Source of the DNA: Haemophilus haemolyticus
GTDB taxonomy: Bacteria > Pseudomonadota > Gammaproteobacteria > Enterobacterales > Pasteurellaceae
Direction of reading: 5' to 3'
DNA: 60,054 nt
Assembly (NCBI RefSeq): GCF_001679045.1
Contig: NZ_LYCK01000002.1
Coordinates: 1 to 60,054 of the forward strand
A model generated the notes under the pieces. It was given only the letters and a program-made list of their open reading frames with translations. It searched no databases and had not been told where the DNA came from. The position numbers and the translations under genes are program-made. Positions 39,972-50,203 of this stretch are shown here, in pieces; the first letter of the stretch is position 1, and each line of letters starts with the position of its first letter.

Positions 39972-41753
39972 ATGAAAGGTTCTATTCCACGCCCCTTTAT
40001 TGATGATTTGCTGACAAAGTCCGATATTGTCGATGTGATTAACACGCGCGTAAAACTAAAAAAAGCTGGCCGCGATTATCAAGCCTGTTGCCCTTTCCAT
40101 CACGAAAAAACACCATCCTTCACAGTTAGCCAAAAGAAACAGTTTTATCATTGCTTTGGTTGTGGCGCACATGGTAATGCGATTTCCTTTTTAATGGATT
40201 ATGACAAGCTTGAATTTGTAGAGGCTATTGAAGAACTTGCAGCAATGGCAGGGCTTGAAGTACCTTACGAAAAACGCGCTAATAACAGCGGGAAACCTCA
40301 AGCTAATTATCAAACCAAACGAAATCTCTATGAATTAATGCTAGAGATTGCCAAGTTCTATCAAAGCCAATTACCATTAAATGCGCAGGCGCAAGGATAT
40401 TTACAACAACGCGGGCTTTCACCTGAAATTATTGAGCGTTTTCAAATTGGGTTTGTACCGAATGCGATGGATACGGTACTGCGTAAATTTGGTGTTAATC
40501 GTGAAGAACAACAAAAACTCATTGAGTTAGGCATGCTTTCTCGAAATGATCGTGGCAATATTTACGATAAATTCCGAAATCGCATCATGTTTCCAATTCG
40601 CGATAAACGTGGTCGTACCGTCGCTTTCGGTGGGCGGGTATTAACGGATGAAAAACCGAAATATCTGAATTCACCAGAAACCATTACTTATCATAAAGGT
40701 AACGAACTTTATGGTTTGTACGAGGCCTTACAAGCCAACGATGAACCAAAACAATTACTTGTTGTTGAAGGTTATATGGATGTGGTCGCATTAGCACAAT
40801 TTGGCGTCGATTATGCGGTGGCTTCTTTAGGTACGTCCACGACATCAGAACAAATTCAACTTATTTTTCGTTCGACCGAGCAAGTTGTTTGTTGTTACGA
40901 TGGTGACCGTGCAGGGCGTGATGCAGCGTGGCGAGCATTAGAAAATGCCCTGCCTTATTTAGAAGATGGCAGACAACTCAAATTTATTTTCTTGCCAGAG
41001 GGAGAAGATCCCGATACTTACATTCGCCAATATGGCAAAGAAAAATTTGAAGAATATATCGAAAGTGCGCAATCTTTAAGCGAGTTTATGTTTGCTCACT
41101 TAAGCCCACAAGTTGATTTTTCTAGCAAAGAAGGGAGCGGAAAATTAGTTGCTCTGGCTGCGCCGTTAATTCGCCAAATTCCAGGAGAAATGCTTCGCTT
41201 ATCGCTGCGCAATATGTTGGCTCAAAAGCTAGGAATTTTTGATCAAACTCAGCTGGAAAATCTTATTCCAAAACAATTAGAACACGCCAATACACAACAA
41301 AAAGTTGCTAATAATAAGCTCAAGAAGACGCCAATGCGAATGGTCATTTCCTTGCTTCTGCAAAATCCTGAATTAGTAAAACGCATGTCTGAAAGCGGTG
41401 TGCAAGCATTACGTGCGGAAGCTGGTTTTGAAATTCTGGAAAAATTGACCGCACTTTGTCGCCAACGAGAAGGTATTACGACAGGGCAGATTTTAGAGCA
41501 CTTCCGCGATACGCCTTACAGCAATCCCCTTGAAATACTGGCAACTTGGGATCATTTATTAGACGAAGCAGAAATGATCAATGCATTTTCACAAAACTAT
41601 CGTCGCTTAAATATTCAAGCCATTGAGCGGGACATTGAAATGCTTATTGCTAAAGAACGAGCAGAAGGGCTTACTGACGAGGAAAAAACAGTGCTCGTTC
41701 ACCTTTTAGCTGGTAAAGAACAGCAGAAAAAACAGTTAGTTAATCCTCAATAA
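39972..41753 (+). CDS. dnaG: DnaG primase
   Basis: Synthesises RNA primers at the fork, recruited by DnaB helicase. It has 593 residues. The N-terminal zinc site has Cys40, His43, Cys61 and Cys64. The TOPRIM core has Glu266 in VVEGYMD and Asp310/Asp312 in YDGDRAG. A C-terminal helicase-binding domain follows. The ribosome site GGAGGCTCG precedes the ATG. It is the middle gene of the rpsU-dnaG-rpoD operon. One uptake signal lies within codons near 41449. Confidence 0.98.
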   Translation: MKGSIPRPFIDDLLTKSDIVDVINTRVKLKKAGRDYQACCPFHHEKTPSFTVSQKKQFYHCFGCGAHGNAISFLMDYDKLEFVEAIEELAAMAGLEVPYEKRANNSGKPQANYQTKRNLYELMLEIAKFYQSQLPLNAQAQGYLQQRGLSPEIIERFQIGFVPNAMDTVLRKFGVNREEQQKLIELGMLSRNDRGNIYDKFRNRIMFPIRDKRGRTVAFGGRVLTDEKPKYLNSPETITYHKGNELYGLYEALQANDEPKQLLVVEGYMDVVALAQFGVDYAVASLGTSTTSEQIQLIFRSTEQVVCCYDGDRAGRDAAWRALENALPYLEDGRQLKFIFLPEGEDPDTYIRQYGKEKFEEYIESAQSLSEFMFAHLSPQVDFSSKEGSGKLVALAAPLIRQIPGEMLRLSLRNMLAQKLGIFDQTQLENLIPKQLEHANTQQKVANNKLKKTPMRMVISLLLQNPELVKRMSESGVQALRAEAGFEILEKLTALCRQREGITTGQILEHFRDTPYSNPLEILATWDHLLDEAEMINAFSQNYRRLNIQAIERDIEMLIAKERAEGLTDEEKTVLVHLLAGKEQQKKQLVNPQ

Positions 41754-41824
41754 CAATGGTAAAATTCTAAGTTCGTAACAAGAATTATATTGCTACTATC
41801 ACATCAAGCAAAACGGATATAAAA

Positions 41825-43708
41825 ATGGAAAAAAATCAACAATCTACGGCTGAACAATATTCAGAACAAATTGAACAACTGATGGAATTAGGTCGCACCC
41901 AAGGTTATTTAACCTATGCAGAAATTAATGATTTATTACCAGAAGATGTCATCGACCCTGAATATTACGATAAGTTGCTACAAACGCTGCAAAATGATGC
42001 AGGGATTCCTGTCTTGGACGAAGCCCCAGAAAGCGATGAGATGATGTTGAATGACACTATTCCGGATGAAGATGCGGTGGAAGAGGCAACCCAAATTCTT
42101 TCAAATGTAGAATCTGAAATCGGTCGAACAACCGATCCTGTCCGTATGTATATGCGTGAAATGGGAACAGTCGATCTTCTTACTCGTGAAGATGAAATCA
42201 GCATTGCAAAACGTATTGAAGAAGGAATTGATGAAGTTCAAACATCCATTGCAGCCTATCCTGAAGCTTTAAATGGATTGCTAAAAAATTATGATGATGT
42301 GGAAAAAGGAAACTTCCGTTTAGCTGACTTAATTACAGGTTTTGTCGATCCAAATGCCGAAATAGAAGAACATAATGTCATTGATGAAAACTTTTCTGAA
42401 GACGGAGAAGAATCAGAAAGTGCGGATGTTGAAGACAATGAAGATGAAGACGAAAGCGAATCAGAATCTACATCAGATTCAAGCGAATCTGATAATAGCA
42501 TCGATCCAGAGGTCGCGCGAGAAAAATTCCAACAGTTAAAAGACCAGCATACCAAAACGCTTGCTGTTATTGAAAAACATGGCCGCTCAGGAAAACGTGC
42601 CCAGGATCAAATTGCACTGCTTGGTGAAATTTTTAAACAATTCCGCTTAGTACCAAAACAATTCGATTTACTCGTTTTATCAATGAAAGAAATGATGAAA
42701 CGTGTGCGCTATGAAGAACGCCAATTACAAAAAATATTAGTTGATATTTCAGGAATGCCAAAAGATGATTTTGAAAAACTCATTACGACTAATGGCAGCA
42801 ATACTGAATGGGTACAAAAAGCCTTAAAATCAAGCAAACCATGGGCAAAACGCTTACCAAAATATGAAGAACGTATTCTTGAGGCATTAAACAACTTAGC
42901 TAACATTGAAGAAAATACGAAACTTACCATTACTCAAATGCGTGATATTTGTGATGCGGTCGCTCGAGGTGAACAAAAAGCTCGTCGTGCCAAAAAAGAA
43001 ATGGTAGAAGCTAACTTGCGTTTAGTAATTTCCATCGCAAAAAAATACACGAATCGCGGTTTACAATTCCTAGACTTAATTCAAGAAGGGAATATTGGTT
43101 TAATGAAAGCGGTAGATAAATTTGAATATCGCCGTGGTTATAAATTCTCTACATATGCGACCTGGTGGATTCGCCAAGCCATTACACGCTCTATTGCGGA
43201 TCAAGCGCGAACAATCCGTATTCCGGTACATATGATTGAAACGATCAATAAACTTAACCGCATTTCTCGCCAGTTATTACAAGAAATGGGACGTGAAGCA
43301 ACGCCGGAAGAATTAGCTGAACGCATGGGTATGCCGGAAGATAAAATCCGTAAAGTATTGAAAATTGCAAAAGAGCCAATTTCTATGGAAACGCCTATCG
43401 GTGATGACGATGACTCACATTTAGGTGATTTTATTGAAGATTCAACCTTAGAACTTCCTTTAGATTCTGCAACAGCACAAAGCTTAAGAGTTGCGACTCA
43501 CGAAGTTCTTGAAGGCCTAACACCACGAGAAGCAAAAGTATTACGTATGCGTTTTGGTATCGATATGAATACCGACCATACGCTTGAGGAAGTGGGTAAA
43601 CAATTCGATGTTACACGCGAACGTATTCGTCAAATTGAAGCAAAAGCTTTACGTAAATTACGTCATCCTAGCCGCTCAGAAACATTAAGAAGTTTCCTTG
43701 ACGACTAA
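41825..43708 (+). CDS. rpoD: RpoD, primary sigma factor sigma-70
   Basis: Housekeeping sigma factor of 627 residues. Region 1.1 is N-terminal. Region 1.2 begins around [11 protein letters not shown]. Between regions 1.2 and 2 lies the non-conserved domain, here with a very acidic, Ser-rich stretch of about 40 residues (roughly 185-225). Region 2.4 contains [13 protein letters not shown], and region 4.2 ends with [30 protein letters not shown]. It is the last gene of the operon, followed by a terminator. Confidence 0.98.
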   Translation: MEKNQQSTAEQYSEQIEQLMELGRTQGYLTYAEINDLLPEDVIDPEYYDKLLQTLQNDAGIPVLDEAPESDEMMLNDTIPDEDAVEEATQILSNVESEIGRTTDPVRMYMREMGTVDLLTREDEISIAKRIEEGIDEVQTSIAAYPEALNGLLKNYDDVEKGNFRLADLITGFVDPNAEIEEHNVIDENFSEDGEESESADVEDNEDEDESESESTSDSSESDNSIDPEVAREKFQQLKDQHTKTLAVIEKHGRSGKRAQDQIALLGEIFKQFRLVPKQFDLLVLSMKEMMKRVRYEERQLQKILVDISGMPKDDFEKLITTNGSNTEWVQKALKSSKPWAKRLPKYEERILEALNNLANIEENTKLTITQMRDICDAVARGEQKARRAKKEMVEANLRLVISIAKKYTNRGLQFLDLIQEGNIGLMKAVDKFEYRRGYKFSTYATWWIRQAITRSIADQARTIRIPVHMIETINKLNRISRQLLQEMGREATPEELAERMGMPEDKIRKVLKIAKEPISMETPIGDDDDSHLGDFIEDSTLELPLDSATAQSLRVATHEVLEGLTPREAKVLRMRFGIDMNTDHTLEEVGKQFDVTRERIRQIEAKALRKLRHPSRSETLRSFLDD

Positions 43709-43718
43709 AAGTTACAAA

Positions 43719-43746
43719 TAAAAAGGAGCTATCGCTCCTTTTTTAT
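43719..43746 (+). terminator. rpoD operon terminator
   Basis: AAAAGGAGC and GCTCCTTTT form a 9-bp stem with a TATC loop, followed by TTTTATT. It lies directly past the rpoD stop codon. Confidence 0.93.
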
Positions 43747-43763
43747 TACGTTAAACTAATAAT

Positions 43764-43796
43764 AAAAAACCCGATCTAAGACCGGGTTTTATTTTG
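43764..43796 (-). terminator. rpsF operon terminator (after rplI)
   Basis: AAAACCCG pairs with CGGGTTTT around a loop of about nine bases. A T-rich run follows on the minus strand. It lies about 15 bases past rplI. Confidence 0.9.
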
Positions 43797-43809
43797 CCTA
43801 TCTGACAAA

Positions 43810-44259
43810 TTATTCTGCAACAACGATTACATCTAATGTTGCAAATACTTCACCGTGAAGTTGGAAACGAACATCGTGGTCACCAAGAGTACGGATTGGA
43901 CCGTTTGGTAAACGAACTTCACTTTTCGCAATTTTAACGCCTGCTGCAGTTACTGCTTCCGCCACATCACGAGTAGTGATTGCGCCGAATAAACGACCTT
44001 CATCACCTGCTTTAGATGCGATAGTCACAGAACCTAATGCAGTAACTTCTGCTGCACGAGCTTGAGCTGCTGCAAGATTTGCTGCCGCTGCGGCTTCTAA
44101 TTCTGCACGACGTGCTTCAAAGTGTTCAATGTTAGCTTTAGTTGCCATAACTGCTTTACCTTGTGGGATTAAGAAGTTACGTGCGAAACCTGATTTAACA
44201 TTTACTTGATCGCCCACTTGACCTAAGTGAACAATTTTATCTAAAAGAATTACTTGCAT
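43810..44259 (-). CDS. rplI: Ribosomal protein L9
   Basis: Large-subunit protein of 149 residues. The conserved N-terminal segment [34 protein letters not shown] is followed by the long Ala-rich connecting helix (about 40-75) and the C-terminal domain. It is the last gene of rpsF-priB-rpsR-rplI. The start has an AAGGAGATAC ribosome site. Confidence 0.98.
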   Translation of the reverse strand: MQVILLDKIVHLGQVGDQVNVKSGFARNFLIPQGKAVMATKANIEHFEARRAELEAAAAANLAAAQARAAEVTALGSVTIASKAGDEGRLFGAITTRDVAEAVTAAGVKIAKSEVRLPNGPIRTLGDHDVRFQLHGEVFATLDVIVVAE

Positions 44260-44275
44260 TACCGTATCTCCTTAA

Positions 44276-44515
<240 letters not shown>

Positions 44516-44842
44516 CTAATCTATAAATTCGATTTGCTCGGCATGTAAAACTAATTGGCATAACCCACTTTGGGTTTTATGTGATGTAATAAACCCCACC
44601 ACCAAAATTTTACTACCGACCGTAATGCTTTGAGTTTTTTCTATCAATTGATTACCACTAATTTGAACTGGCATCTTTAACCAAGCTTGACGTGTGAAAC
44701 CACTTTCAATCTGATCAGAACGATGTTCTAACAAAAACTTGCAATGCTCAATTCCACTAGGGCTCTTTAATCGCTTTGGTAACTGAGAAACGACTCCCAT
44801 AACCGAAAAACGATTATCAATTTTCAAATTACTCTTCAGCAT
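44516..44842 (-). CDS. priB: PriB, primosomal replication protein N
   Basis: Single-stranded DNA-binding OB-fold protein that helps PriA restart stalled forks. It has 108 residues from the ATG at 44842, overlapping the rpsF stop by 14 bases and so translationally coupled. Conserved parts are [25 protein letters not shown] and VLHAEQIE. The ATG has poor ribosome-site spacing. An in-frame TTG five codons on gives an N-terminus closer to that of E. coli PriB, so the true start is uncertain. Upstream in-frame codons inside rpsF are rejected. Confidence 0.92.
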   Translation of the reverse strand: MLKSNLKIDNRFSVMGVVSQLPKRLKSPSGIEHCKFLLEHRSDQIESGFTRQAWLKMPVQISGNQLIEKTQSITVGSKILVVGFITSHKTQSGLCQLVLHAEQIEFID

Positions 44843-45206
44843 CCTCAAAATCGTTGTTTTCAACTTCAGCTAAAGGTTTACGTTCTTCTTTAGCCGCTTT
44901 CATTGGGGACGCTTCTGTTACGGCGTGCTTAGTATGGATAACAAGACTGCGTAATACAGCATCGTTATAACGGAAAGTCGTTTCTAGCTCGTCGATGACT
45001 TGTTGAGGCGCTTCTACATTCATAAGCACATAGTGTGCTTTGTGTAATTTATTAATTGGGTACGCTAATTGGCGACGACCCCAATCTTCTAGGCGATGAA
45101 CTTGACCACCAGCTTCTTTTACAGAACCGGTGTAACGTTCGATCATACCTGGTACTTGCTCGCTTTGGTCCGGATGAACCATAAACACGATTTCGTAGTG
45201 ACGCAT
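44829..45206 (-). CDS. rpsF: Ribosomal protein S6
   Basis: Small-subunit protein of 125 residues beginning [25 protein letters not shown], with the [17 protein letters not shown] core. The acidic tail ([11 protein letters not shown]) corresponds to the region that RimK extends with glutamates in E. coli. It is the first gene of rpsF-priB-rpsR-rplI. The ribosome site GTAAGGAGCAG is strong. The leader upstream carries a promoter and a conserved-looking hairpin. Confidence 0.98.
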   Translation of the reverse strand: MRHYEIVFMVHPDQSEQVPGMIERYTGSVKEAGGQVHRLEDWGRRQLAYPINKLHKAHYVLMNVEAPQQVIDELETTFRYNDAVLRSLVIHTKHAVTEASPMKAAKEERKPLAEVENNDFEDAEE

Positions 45207-45229
45207 TACTGCTCCTTACGGGTTAATCA

Positions 45230-45265
45230 GCCTTTGACGTAGATCAGCCACCAATCTGCAAAGGC
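45230..45265 (-). promoter_or_regulatory. Candidate S6:S18 binding hairpin in the rpsF leader
   Basis: GCCTTTG (45230-45236) pairs with CAAAGGC (45259-45265), and an inner stem AGAT/ATCT (45241-45244 with 45254-45257) gives an asymmetric internal bulge. Position and shape fit the autogenous S6:S18 leader motif described in other bacteria. Identification is by eye. Confidence 0.5.
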
Positions 45266-45301
45266 AAGGAACGAAAAATTCAATGTGGCTAAGGGTTGCG
45301 G

Positions 45302-45329
45302 ATTATACCGATTTTTTTACGTTCCGCAA
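45302..45329 (-). promoter_or_regulatory. rpsF operon promoter
   Basis: TTGCGG (45324-45329) and TATAAT (45302-45307) are 16 bases apart on the minus strand, followed by a CCGCAACCC discriminator, as at other ribosomal promoters in this window. The leader is about 90 bases. Confidence 0.82.
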
Positions 45330-45358
45330 CCAGTTTGAATTCTTTTTGAACAAAAAAA

Positions 45359-45389
45359 GAAGGTCGATATTGTAACAATATCGACCTAT
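45359..45389 (-). terminator. infA terminator
   Basis: AGGTCGATATTG and CAATATCGACCT form a perfect 12-bp stem with a 3-base loop. On the minus strand it is followed by TCTTTTTTTG. It lies about 17 bases past infA. Confidence 0.93.
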
Positions 45390-45405
45390 CTCAAATCTTC
45401 TGTAA

Positions 45406-46596
<1,191 letters not shown>

Positions 46597-46626
46597 TCCA
46601 ACATTATACTTTGATAAGGTAAAAAT

Positions 46627-47679
46627 ATGACTAAATTAATAACAATTTCATTAACTTGCCAAAAATTTCAATATGGCGGAGGAATGGAAAGATATCTTCT
46701 TGATATTGTTAATGGATTATCTAAGACAAATATTACACCTAAAATTTACTCTGCCAAGTTTGATACCGCATTACCTGAATATAATTTAATTAATCCAATT
46801 AAGATTAATCTTTCTTTTGTTCCTAAAAAATGGAGAACCTCGTTTCTTTCCTATTTTTCAAATAAATATAAAGAAAAATCAGAAGTCTCACTTACCACCT
46901 CTTATACCCTATCTGATGTGGTTATTTGTGGTGGAAATCATAAAGGATATCTACAAGCATCAAAGAAAAAACCAAGCATATCAGATCGATTTAAAATCAT
47001 GGGTGAACAAAAATCCTTAAATCAATCCAAATATGTCATCGCTCATTCTGCATTGATGAAAAAAGAACTCGTTGAGTTATATCATATCCCAGAAAACAAA
47101 ATTGATGTGATTTATCCCCCTATTAATACTGATAAATTCACACAAATCAATGAAGAAGAAAGAGTGAAGCTCAGAGAAAAGTTAGGTTTTAAAAAAGATG
47201 AAGTCATTTACCTATTCCCTTCTACTGGGCATACGCGAAAAGGTTTCGATATTTTGAAAAAATATTTTGAAAAAACTCAGTTACCTATTCGCTTAGTGGT
47301 AGCAGGAACGCCTGTAGAAGAAAATCCTAAAATCTCTTCGCTTGGTTTTTGCAAAAATATGCCTGAATTATATCAAGCTGCAGATTTCACCATTATGGCA
47401 TCTCAATATGAGCCATTTGGGCTGGTTGGTCTAGAATCTATATTATCTGGTACGCCAGTTATTTTTTCTGAAAACATGGGATGCCTAGAAGTATTACAAA
47501 ACGAATTTGGCTATACATTTTCTAGAGAAAACATGAATACATTGGATGATGCAATTCAAAAATCAGTAAAACAAGCATCTGAACATCAACATCGTATTCT
47601 CAATCCAATAGACTGTATTCGTTATAATCCAAGTTTGAGTCATCATATTAAAGCAATACTGGAACTCATCGCTAAATGA
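46627..47679 (+). CDS. losB: LosB-like glycosyltransferase (GT4, GT-B fold)
   Basis: A 350-residue GT-B glycosyltransferase of the GT4 group. The N-terminal acceptor domain begins with a GGGMERYLLDI loop (about 18-28). The C-terminal nucleotide-sugar domain has FPSTGHTRKGFDIL and the EPFGLVGLESILSGTPVI segment containing the family E(x7)E motif. It follows the losA-like gene by 30 bases with an AAGGTAAAA ribosome site, so the two are one unit. In losAB-bearing strains LosB is a heptosyltransferase that extends the outer core; that transfer here is inference. AT-rich, no uptake signal, probably acquired. Confidence 0.78.
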   Translation: MTKLITISLTCQKFQYGGGMERYLLDIVNGLSKTNITPKIYSAKFDTALPEYNLINPIKINLSFVPKKWRTSFLSYFSNKYKEKSEVSLTTSYTLSDVVICGGNHKGYLQASKKKPSISDRFKIMGEQKSLNQSKYVIAHSALMKKELVELYHIPENKIDVIYPPINTDKFTQINEEERVKLREKLGFKKDEVIYLFPSTGHTRKGFDILKKYFEKTQLPIRLVVAGTPVEENPKISSLGFCKNMPELYQAADFTIMASQYEPFGLVGLESILSGTPVIFSENMGCLEVLQNEFGYTFSRENMNTLDDAIQKSVKQASEHQHRILNPIDCIRYNPSLSHHIKAILELIAK

Positions 47680-47705
47680 TATTACCCATGACAGTTACAC
47701 TAAAA

Positions 47706-47733
47706 TTTACAAAAGAAATACAGGCTCTATAAT
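47706..47733 (+). promoter_or_regulatory. ksgA promoter
   Basis: TTTACA (47706-47711) and TATAAT (47728-47733) are 16 bases apart, 30 bases before the ksgA start codon. An uptake signal overlaps the likely start site. Confidence 0.75.
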
Positions 47734-47762
47734 AACCGCACTTTTCTTATTAAATAGTACTT

Positions 47763-48626
47763 ATGAATTCAAAAAAACACTTAGGCCATACCGCACGTAA
47801 ACGTTTTGGCCAAAACTTTTTGCATGACACCTCTGTGATTCAAGGTATCGTAGCGGCAATTTACCCACAACCCAACCAATTCTTAGTGGAAATTGGTCCG
47901 GGGCTTGGCGCATTAACAGAGCCAGTTGGTGAACTTGTCGATCATCTGACTGTAGTGGAGCTTGACCGAGACTTAGCAGAACGTTTACGTCATCATCCAT
48001 TTTTACATCAAAAGCTAACCGTTATTGAAACGGATGCGATGCAATTTAATTTTGGTGAGCTTTATGCAAAAGAAAATTTGGTAGAAAAAGGTCAGAAATT
48101 ACGTGTATTTGGTAACTTGCCTTACAACATTTCTACCCCATTGATGTTCCACTTATTTAAGTATCATGATGTGATTCAAGACATGCACTTCATGCTGCAA
48201 AAAGAAGTGGTTAAACGCTTATGCGCAGGACCAAATAGCAAAGCTTATGGCCGATTAACCATTATGGCGCAATATTTCTGCCAAGTGATGCCTGTGCTTG
48301 AAGTGCCACCTTCCGCATTCAAACCTGCACCGAAAGTGGATTCAGCGGTTGTGCGTTTAATTCCACATAAAGAATTGCCGCACCCTGTAAAAGATTTATA
48401 TTGGCTGAACCGTGTTTGCTCCCAAGCGTTTAATCAACGTCGTAAAACATTGCGTAATGCTCTCTCAACACTATTTTCACCTGAAAATCTGACCGCACTT
48501 GGTATTGATTTAAATGCACGAGCAGAAAATTTAGCTATCGCAGATTATGCACGCCTAGCGAACTGGTTGGCGGATAATCCACCAGCTGATATCAATAAAG
48601 ATGAAATCTTAGATTCAGAAGAGTAA
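47763..48626 (+). CDS. rsmA: KsgA (RsmA), 16S rRNA adenine dimethyltransferase
   Basis: Dimethylates two adjacent adenines (A1518 and A1519) near the 3' end of 16S rRNA, a late 30S assembly checkpoint; loss gives kasugamycin resistance. It has 287 residues. The SAM-binding [12 protein letters not shown] (about 39-50) and catalytic NLPYN (about 116-120) are intact. It leads a run with apaH. In Rd, as I recall, the phase-variable lic2A gene lies between ksgA and apaH; here only 14 bases separate them. Confidence 0.97.
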   Translation: MNSKKHLGHTARKRFGQNFLHDTSVIQGIVAAIYPQPNQFLVEIGPGLGALTEPVGELVDHLTVVELDRDLAERLRHHPFLHQKLTVIETDAMQFNFGELYAKENLVEKGQKLRVFGNLPYNISTPLMFHLFKYHDVIQDMHFMLQKEVVKRLCAGPNSKAYGRLTIMAQYFCQVMPVLEVPPSAFKPAPKVDSAVVRLIPHKELPHPVKDLYWLNRVCSQAFNQRRKTLRNALSTLFSPENLTALGIDLNARAENLAIADYARLANWLADNPPADINKDEILDSEE

Positions 48627-48640
48627 AAAGAGCGGTTAAA

Positions 48641-49468
48641 ATGGCAACCTATTTCGTCGGTGATTTACAAGGCTGTTATGATGAATTACAGCTTTTATTA
48701 GAACGAGTAAACTTCAATCCTGTGCAAGATAAACTTTATCTTGTGGGGGATCTTGTGGCACGTGGAGATAAATCACTTGAATGTCTTCGTTTTGTAAAAT
48801 CACTTAGAAGTGCGGCGCAGACTGTCCTTGGTAATCACGATCTGCATCTAATTGCAACTGCACTGGGTATTAAAAAAGTAAAACCGCGTGATCGCGTTGA
48901 TGCCATTTTTAATGCGCCCGATTTTGATGAGCTGATTCATTGGTTACGCCATCAGCCCTTACTTGTGCATAATGAAGAATTAAACTTCCTGATGGCGCAT
49001 GCAGGCATTTCGCCTGATTGGGATTTGGAAACTGCGAAATCTTGTGCGGCTGAAGTGGAACAGATTTTACAGCACGGCGATTTTCATTATCTCATTGAAA
49101 ATATGTATTCTGAACAGCCTGATCGCTGGTCGCCTGATTTACAGGGCTTAGCGCGTCATCGTTACATTATTAATGCTTTCACTCGAATGCGTTTTTGCTA
49201 TTTAGATCATCGTTTTGATTTTGCCTGTAAATCCCCTTTAAAAGATGCACCAGCTGAACTCACGCCTTGGTTTAATTTAGATAATCCTCTTTATAAACAA
49301 ATTCCCATTGTATTTGGACATTGGGCAAGTTTAGTGGATGAGCCTACTCCACCAGGTATTTATGCCTTGGATACAGGATGTGTGTGGAATAATCGAATGA
49401 CCCTGTTGCGTTGGGAAGACAAACAGCTCTTCACGCAAAGTGCGGTCAAAAATTACAGTGATTTTTAA
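48641..49468 (+). CDS. apaH: ApaH, symmetrical Ap4A hydrolase
   Basis: Hydrolyses diadenosine tetraphosphate to two ADP and can remove Np4 caps from RNA. It has 275 residues. The metallophosphoesterase motifs are in order: GDLQGCYDE (7-15), GDLVARGD and GNHDLH, then the downstream GHW and HAG histidines. It is 14 bases after ksgA; the ksgA-apaH pairing is widely conserved. An uptake signal lies in the last codons (about 49439). Confidence 0.97.
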   Translation: MATYFVGDLQGCYDELQLLLERVNFNPVQDKLYLVGDLVARGDKSLECLRFVKSLRSAAQTVLGNHDLHLIATALGIKKVKPRDRVDAIFNAPDFDELIHWLRHQPLLVHNEELNFLMAHAGISPDWDLETAKSCAAEVEQILQHGDFHYLIENMYSEQPDRWSPDLQGLARHRYIINAFTRMRFCYLDHRFDFACKSPLKDAPAELTPWFNLDNPLYKQIPIVFGHWASLVDEPTPPGIYALDTGCVWNNRMTLLRWEDKQLFTQSAVKNYSDF

Positions 49469-49477
49469 GGAAACGCT

Positions 49478-50101
49478 ATGCTCTCGCTCACTGCTGAATC
49501 TTGCGAACTGTTCAATATTCCTTTCTATCAATTCGCCCAAATGAAAAAATTCTGTCCGGAAGATATTCCGGCAATTAAAGCTGATTACAAATTACATTGG
49601 GATAACTGGAAAGCGATTATCCAAGAAGTCGCAAAGCAGCTTGGCACACCTTTTGCGAAACCACATATTGAAAGTTGGACCAATGGTTGGCAAGTGCGCG
49701 CACATTTCTTCGCTTATTTTAAATACGAGTTTAACCAAAATTCTGCAGCAATCTTTTCTGTACTATTAAATCGTCGTAGATTAAGAGTGTGCTTAGATTG
49801 GCATTGCTATCGTGCTGATCGCTCGCAAATTAATGTTCAGCAATACAATCAATGGCTTGATCAATTTGACTTCAAACAATTTGCTGATTTTGATATTTGG
49901 CGAGAGGGTGAAAGTGAATATGATGATTTTCGCCAAGTAAAACAAATGACTAAAAACGATCTCATTTTACGCTCAGAAGAAGATTTTTGGTGCATAGGCA
50001 AAAGCATTGAAAAATCGGAGCTCTGTCAAATAAATCCCGTATATTTTATCACTCAAACTATTCAAGCATTACAACCAATCTACGAATATTGCCATCAATA
50101 A
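49478..50101 (+). CDS. Uncharacterised HI_0552-family protein
   Basis: A 207-residue soluble protein with no signal peptide or membrane segment. It matches what I remember as the HI_0552 family of Pasteurellaceae, which has no proven function. A database label linking that family to glucose-6-phosphate dehydrogenase exists in my memory but has no visible support: no Rossmann or active-site motif is present. It is rich in Trp and Tyr (for example WTNGWQVRAHFFAYFKYEF, RVCLDWHCYRADRS). It lies nine bases after apaH with an AAGGAAACGC ribosome site, so it is probably translated from the ksgA-apaH mRNA. Confidence 0.8.
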   Translation: MLSLTAESCELFNIPFYQFAQMKKFCPEDIPAIKADYKLHWDNWKAIIQEVAKQLGTPFAKPHIESWTNGWQVRAHFFAYFKYEFNQNSAAIFSVLLNRRRLRVCLDWHCYRADRSQINVQQYNQWLDQFDFKQFADFDIWREGESEYDDFRQVKQMTKNDLILRSEEDFWCIGKSIEKSELCQINPVYFITQTIQALQPIYEYCHQ

Positions 50102-50203
50102 AAGTGCGGTTATTTTCATGAAAGTTTTTCGCCCTGTTTAGTTGTTATGTTATCATTACATTAATTTAACATTTTTAACAATTTAAACTTTTAGGAGAGC
50201 TTT

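Noticed and set aside
42289..42555. Antisense open frame within rpoD
   Set aside because: It mirrors the acidic Ser-rich tract of RpoD; no start signals or homologous features.
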